Shown here piece after piece: positions 59,811 to 64,000 of a stretch of 64,000 bases of DNA (the stretch's first letter is position 1; every line of letters begins with the position of its first letter). The position numbers and the translations under genes are program-made. Source of the stretch: Rhododendron vialii (lineage: Eukaryota > Streptophyta > Magnoliopsida > Ericales > Ericaceae). The stretch lies in assembly GCF_030253575.1 (NCBI RefSeq), contig NC_080557.1, forward strand, positions 41,864,501 to 41,928,500. Reading direction: 5' to 3'. Under the pieces are notes generated by a model. The model saw only the letters and a list, made by a program, of their open reading frames with translations. It searched no databases and was not told the origin of the DNA.

Positions 59811-62800
59811 GTGTTGATACTGCTGGGCCTCCCAAAGGAAGACACGCGAAAGTGCCCTTCGCTGCGAAATTTCCCGACCTTATCTCTGGTATGCTGTAAC
59901 TAAATTGAGTTATTTTGCCATCATTTGTTTTCATTAGATTATCCTTAACAAGTGGATACTTTCTTGTTGCATCGTGGAATTCTATGTTAACTAGATGCAA
60001 GGATGATGAAGAATGCAGGCAGTCAACTGGAAAAGATTTCAAGGAGCAGGAAAAGATAGCACATAAGTTAGAAGCTTGACATATAAAGCTTAAGGAATGT
60101 GAAGAAGAGTATAACAGACGTGAAAAAGAGTTTAAGAAATGGGAGGCCAAAATTCAAAAGGAGAGAATGCAGTTGTACTCTGAGAAGAAAATGGTACTCT
60201 ATTTTTTCAGTTGTTACGGATTATCACTTGATTTGTGAAAGGATATGTAAGAGTAGCAACTGCCACCCTTCCAACCCATCGACTCGTCGTCTGCAAGAGA
60301 AACTATGCTCTTCCTATTTTACATTTCTAACCAGAATATCAAGATTTGAAGTTATACTCTTTTATTTTTGAATTGGAGACATTTACTTATTTGTCTACTA
60401 TGGTATCGGATTTGTTTTGTTTCTAGCATGAGAGAGCAATGTTGGACAAAAAAAGGGCAGATGAAAATGCTCAAGGTTGGCAGAAGAACAAGCAAGGGTA
60501 ACAGCCTTGTTTCTGTTTCGACTTCTATATGTTGCATAAATTATACTAAATTGGTGATTGCATAAATTATTATGTACTATGACAGAAAGAAAAAGATCAC
60601 TCAAAGAATTTTTGACTCAGCAACCAAGAGAATAAAAGCAGAAGCGGAAAAATGTTTATGTTTATGTGACCTGTTTTCTGTTATTAATTACGTTAGTAAA
60701 GTAATAAAGTATCAATCATGGAGCTGAGTTCTACTGTTTTGATTTCTGCATCAATTAAATTCTGGCTTTCTATGGCAGAGAGAAAAGGAGGAGATTGCTT
60801 TGAGGTTGGCAGAAGAACAGAAGGTAATATGTTTTTTTGTGTGTTTTTGATCATGTCACATAAATGGGAATCATAATATCTGTAATATACTGCATAATTT
60901 GCTTTAAATTTCGACGGCAGAGAGAAAACGAAGACCTTCATAGAAGGATTGTTGAACTCGAGAAGAAACTTGATGCCAAGCATGCACTGGAGTTGGCGCT
61001 AAAAGTTTTTAAAGGGTCCTTTGAGGATGTTGAAGTGGGGCTAAAGGACAACATGAACGGTGAGGTGGAACTTGAGAACAAACTTGATACAATTCAAAAG
61101 GATCTAAAAGATAAGGAGCAAGAGATTGAAGATCAAGATTGTCTGATTCAAGCTCTTATTACTAAGGAACGCAAAAGCAATGATGAGTTGCTAGAAACTC
61201 GCAAAGAGTTAATTAATGTGAGTCGTGTTCTTTTATCATGGTTTTTTGGAAGAAGGTTTGAATGGTGTACTCCCAAGGCACACCGCATTAATCATTCCTG
61301 AATGTTATGTCCTGCTGATCCATTCCATTCTTCCTCGTATACCGGACAAATCAGTACATTTAAACGCCAATAGCACCAGTTTCTGTAAGTTTGTTTACCT
61401 TTTGCTAAAGTTATGCACGTAGTTCAAGTTCTCCTCTGTTCACCGAGGAATTTCTGCATCCTGCCTTTTTCAGGCAATACCATGTATTCTGTGCCCTGCC
61501 TTTTTCTCCTTAAATGCCCTACCCCCTTTAAATTTCACCGCACTCCAAGTCTTCTTCCTTCTGATGTCTTCTACTGTCCTTTGGAGAGAAGAAAAATTAA
61601 AAGTTGTTTGTGTGGTTGCTCGTGTTAATACAGTTTCTATTGGATTGAAGATTCTCTCTCTGAGTTTCTTATAACATTCGTTCTTTAGTATTGAGCTATT
61701 ATTTCATCTCTTTCCATCTAGGGTCTGAAGGACAACCGTGGTTCCATTGGAGTCAAGAGAATGGGTGAGCTTGACACTAAGCCATTCCTCAGAGCAGTCA
61801 AGAGAAAGTATACAAGTGAAGAAGCAGGGTACAAAGCGACAGAAATGTGTTCCTTGTGGGAGGGTTATATGAGGGATCCTAACTGGCATCCTTTCAAAAT
61901 CATCCTCGCATCAGGAGTTCATAAGGTAGGTGCTGTGCTGTCATAATGCTCCTAGTTACATTGCCTACGGAATTGAATGCAAGTACTGAGTTCAGAAAAA
62001 CTAATTGGGCGGCCTTGTAAACATTCTTATAAAAATTGATACTGTATTGTTTTTGATAAAAAGTCACTATTTTTGTCCCAAGGTTTTTGTTTTTCTACTG
62101 TTTGACAAAAGGGGAGTTCGTGGGCGACCAGTGGTAGTGTTCCTGCCTGGGCGTGACCAAGGGGGATTCAGAGCCGGTGGACATTGCAGTATATCTGTAT
62201 AGCCAGTGCAAAAGACGCAATCAGTTTGAATTGGGCACTAACTACCACCGGACCAGTAACCTGCACCTTACCTGCCTCTTTCCCCATCCTTCCATATCTT
62301 CCCTGTATTGTGCATCATAAAAATATAGGACAAAGACAAGACTGGTGCTTTATACCATCTGTATTCTGTACTTTTCTTAGGACCTGGGATGCTATGGAAC
62401 ATTAATCTGATTAGCTTTCTTGTTTGCAATTTTTCCTCTCTTTTTTGTCTGGCTGAAGATTTAGGATCCCTTTTAGTATTAGAGAAAATTGGCTGGATTT
62501 GCATCCATTTTCTCTTTACTTTTCTGTTCTCAGTACATTGCAGCGTTCTTTGTTTTTGTTTATACCTCAGAATCTGCACCTATATTCATTAATGTTTTCC
62601 CCTTCCCTTTACATTTCTAATAACCTTATTGTTTGGTCTAATTTTGCATTTGGGTGCTCAGGAAGTGATCAACGAGGAGGATGAGAAACTGAATGGTTTA
62701 AAGGGTGAGTTTGGCGACGAGGTTTATGAGGCTGTAACAACTGCCTTGACCGAGATAAATGAGTACAACCCCAGTGGTCGGTGTGTCTTCCCAGAATTAT

Positions 62801-62880
62801 GGAATTTCAAGGAAGAAAGGAAGGCAACCTCAACCGAGGGACTGTCTTACGTGCTGAAACAATGGAAAAGGCATAAATGA
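59811..62880 (+). pseudogene. IDN2/FDM copy 3: decayed 5' half, intact coiled-coil and XH exons
   Basis: Exon equivalents: 59811-59888 (start codon of copy 2 replaced, ATGGATACT to GTTGATACT), 59995-60193 (in-frame TGA and a frame break), 60427-60497 (1-nt loss, frameshift), a degenerate unit near 60,586, 60779-60823 (15 codons left of a 28-codon unit), then intact 60921-61217, 61722-61925 and 62662-62880. The last three keep good splice sites and encode [39 protein letters not shown] and EYNPSGRCVFPELWN, ending KQWKRHK. The full-length product is lost. An internally initiated coiled-coil/XH fragment of about 200 residues remains possible. Loss of the 5' part fits disruption by the inserted gene upstream. 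Confidence 0.82.
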
Positions 62881-63395
62881 AGGAGAAGATAAAGTTCATG
62901 ACTTGCCTTTTGTTTGTTTTGCATTGGAGGGTTCTGACTTCGGACATGGCATAGTGTGACGGGTTACCCAACTGAACCCCGTCATGACTCAAACCATTGT
63001 GCCGGAATTCCATGTTCCTGGCCAACATGTCGAGCGACCAAGTCAAAGCGTGTTAGCAACTTCAACACCGAGCCAACTTATAATTCATGCACTTTTTGTC
63101 GTGTCATCTAGGGTCCAAATGATTGTACACACTTTGGAATGTGTTGTAGTAGTTGGATCCTAGCTTAGGTATTTTGGTCTATTTTCTATGTATTTTATCA
63201 AGGGTAGTGTTTATTACACTTCGAGTCCTTGTATTTCCTTATGATCCTTCAAGCAGGCCCCGTGTTCCTTCCTGTTGCATGGGGAAAGTCTTGTTTTGCT
63301 CCTTTATATTGGAGGGATAGTAACCACGTGTTGGAGCTATCCTCCCATCAATGTACCAAGATAGTGTCATTGTTTTAACTTTGTCAGCCGTTAGT
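62881..63395. other. 3' flank of IDN2/FDM copy 3
   Basis: 3' untranslated sequence and spacer, nothing else recognised. Confidence 0.4.
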
Positions 63396-63411
63396 CTATT
63401 TTGTAATGCTT

Positions 63412-63944
63412 TTTTTTTTTTGTTTTACAGGGATTTTTTTTATTAATCTGTGAAAATTGTTACAAAGATTAAAAAGAACAAGGAATGAAGGCATCAAATC
63501 CTAAGCAAATCTAAGAACTATCACTTGCACATCTGAGAGCCAAATCCTAAGTTAATAAGAGGGGAAAATGACAGCCTATGACGTGTTTTGATAATTAATA
63601 TCCGCTAAGGACATTTTCAGCATTAATAAAATGTTCTCAGCATGTCCTTGGCAATTATCAAAACACGTCTTGAGCTGTTAAGCAAAGCTCCATCAACACC
63701 CATTGGGCCAAGCCCAAACACCTATGAGTCTCAAGCCCAGATCTAAACCTCAGCTCAAATACGGGCCAAGCCCAGTCCAAAATCAAACCAGGCTTGGCCT
63801 GAACACCCTAATCCTAACCCTCTGATAAACTGCCGCCGACCACCCTAAACCAAAATCCCACAACCGGCAAGCCCATCCACCACCAGAAACCTTGGCCAAA
63901 CCGAGAACAACCAGACGTCAAGAATAGCGCCGTAACAAATCTCA
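63412..63944 (-). mobile_element. Retroposon insertion with 16-bp target duplication
   Basis: Flanked by the perfect direct repeat ctattttgtaatgctt (63,396-63,411 and 63,945-63,960). The left end is a T run, which is a poly(A) tail on the minus strand, so this is a minus-oriented retroposon of 533 bp. No reverse-transcriptase domain remains. An internal hairpin lies at about 63,577-63,668. Confidence 0.8.
63577..63668. repeat. Imperfect hairpin, about 90 nt
   Basis: gacgtgttttgataatt on the left pairs with aattatcaaaacacgtc on the right over 17 bp. Inner pairing is ctaaggacat / atgtccttgg, with a bulge and a short AT loop. It could be a small nested MITE; precursor-RNA function is speculative. 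Confidence 0.6.
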
Positions 63945-64000
63945 CTATTTTGTAATGCTTATTGCTCATCAATAATGTACTCTTAGTTTGGACTACTTTG

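Noticed and set aside
62100-62220. Possible SINE fragment (ccagtggtagtgttcctgcc)
   Set aside because: Only an A-box-like phrase; no B box or flanking duplication could be found.
63577-63668. Hairpin considered as a microRNA precursor
   Set aside because: Stem has a large bulge, lies in a retroposon, and there is no evidence of processing; kept only as a structural repeat.

Overview
This is a 64-kb window of plant nuclear DNA, almost certainly from a eudicot. Its genes are split by GT-AG introns and belong to plant-only or plant-expanded families: RLCK-VII cytoplasmic kinases and XS/XH-domain RNA-directed DNA methylation factors. The space between genes is AT-rich and packed with MITEs, hAT-like and Mutator-like elements, SINEs and LINE tails. 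I cannot name the species.

Region 1 (1-6,600) holds repeats only: foldback/MITE elements, a Tourist-like element with a TTA target duplication, and a degenerate CGTGTC repeat block. Region 2 (6,600-31,905) is a kinase locus. A complete PBL/APK1-type RLCK-VII gene lies on the plus strand (403 aa, six coding exons). It is followed tail-to-tail by two minus-strand PCRK-like RLCK-VII genes (394 and 410 aa). These two arose by a tandem segmental duplication of about 10 kb: unit A is about 10,321-20,740 and unit B about 20,979-31,905. The left breakpoint lies inside the last exon of the PBL gene, so unit B begins with a truncated, frameshifted PBL 3' end. The unit B kinase keeps canonical catalytic residues. 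The unit A kinase has lost several of them while keeping an open frame, so it looks like a pseudokinase. Insertions present in one unit and absent from the other (Mutator-like, RTE-like LINE, MITEs, L1-like tail) give clean filled and empty sites.

Region 3 (31,905-37,280) is intergenic. It holds a hAT-like element with an 8-bp target duplication, an intact tRNA-Lys(UUU) gene and a long-TIR Mutator-like MITE. Region 4 (37,280-63,000) is a tandem array of three IDN2/FDM-family genes on the plus strand. Copy 1 is complete (zf-XS, XS, coiled coil, XH; 705 aa). Copy 2 is an intact 462-aa gene without zf-XS and XS, in which an 84-nt exon coding for exactly four heptads has been tandemly triplicated. 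Copy 3 has a decayed 5' half but intact coiled-coil and XH exons. An intact six-exon gene for an unusual protein sits in the 5' region of copy 3: an HMG-box-like segment followed by a domain resembling the transposon-linked plant mobile domain (475 aa). The window ends with a minus-oriented retroposon flanked by a perfect 16-bp target duplication.

Functionally the window joins two themes: immune-type kinase signalling (RLCK-VII) and small-RNA-directed DNA methylation (IDN2/FDM). In both, tandem duplication has produced a complete member next to a copy that has lost its catalytic or nucleic-acid-binding part but kept its interaction surfaces. All gene models are by-eye splice predictions checked for reading-frame continuity.
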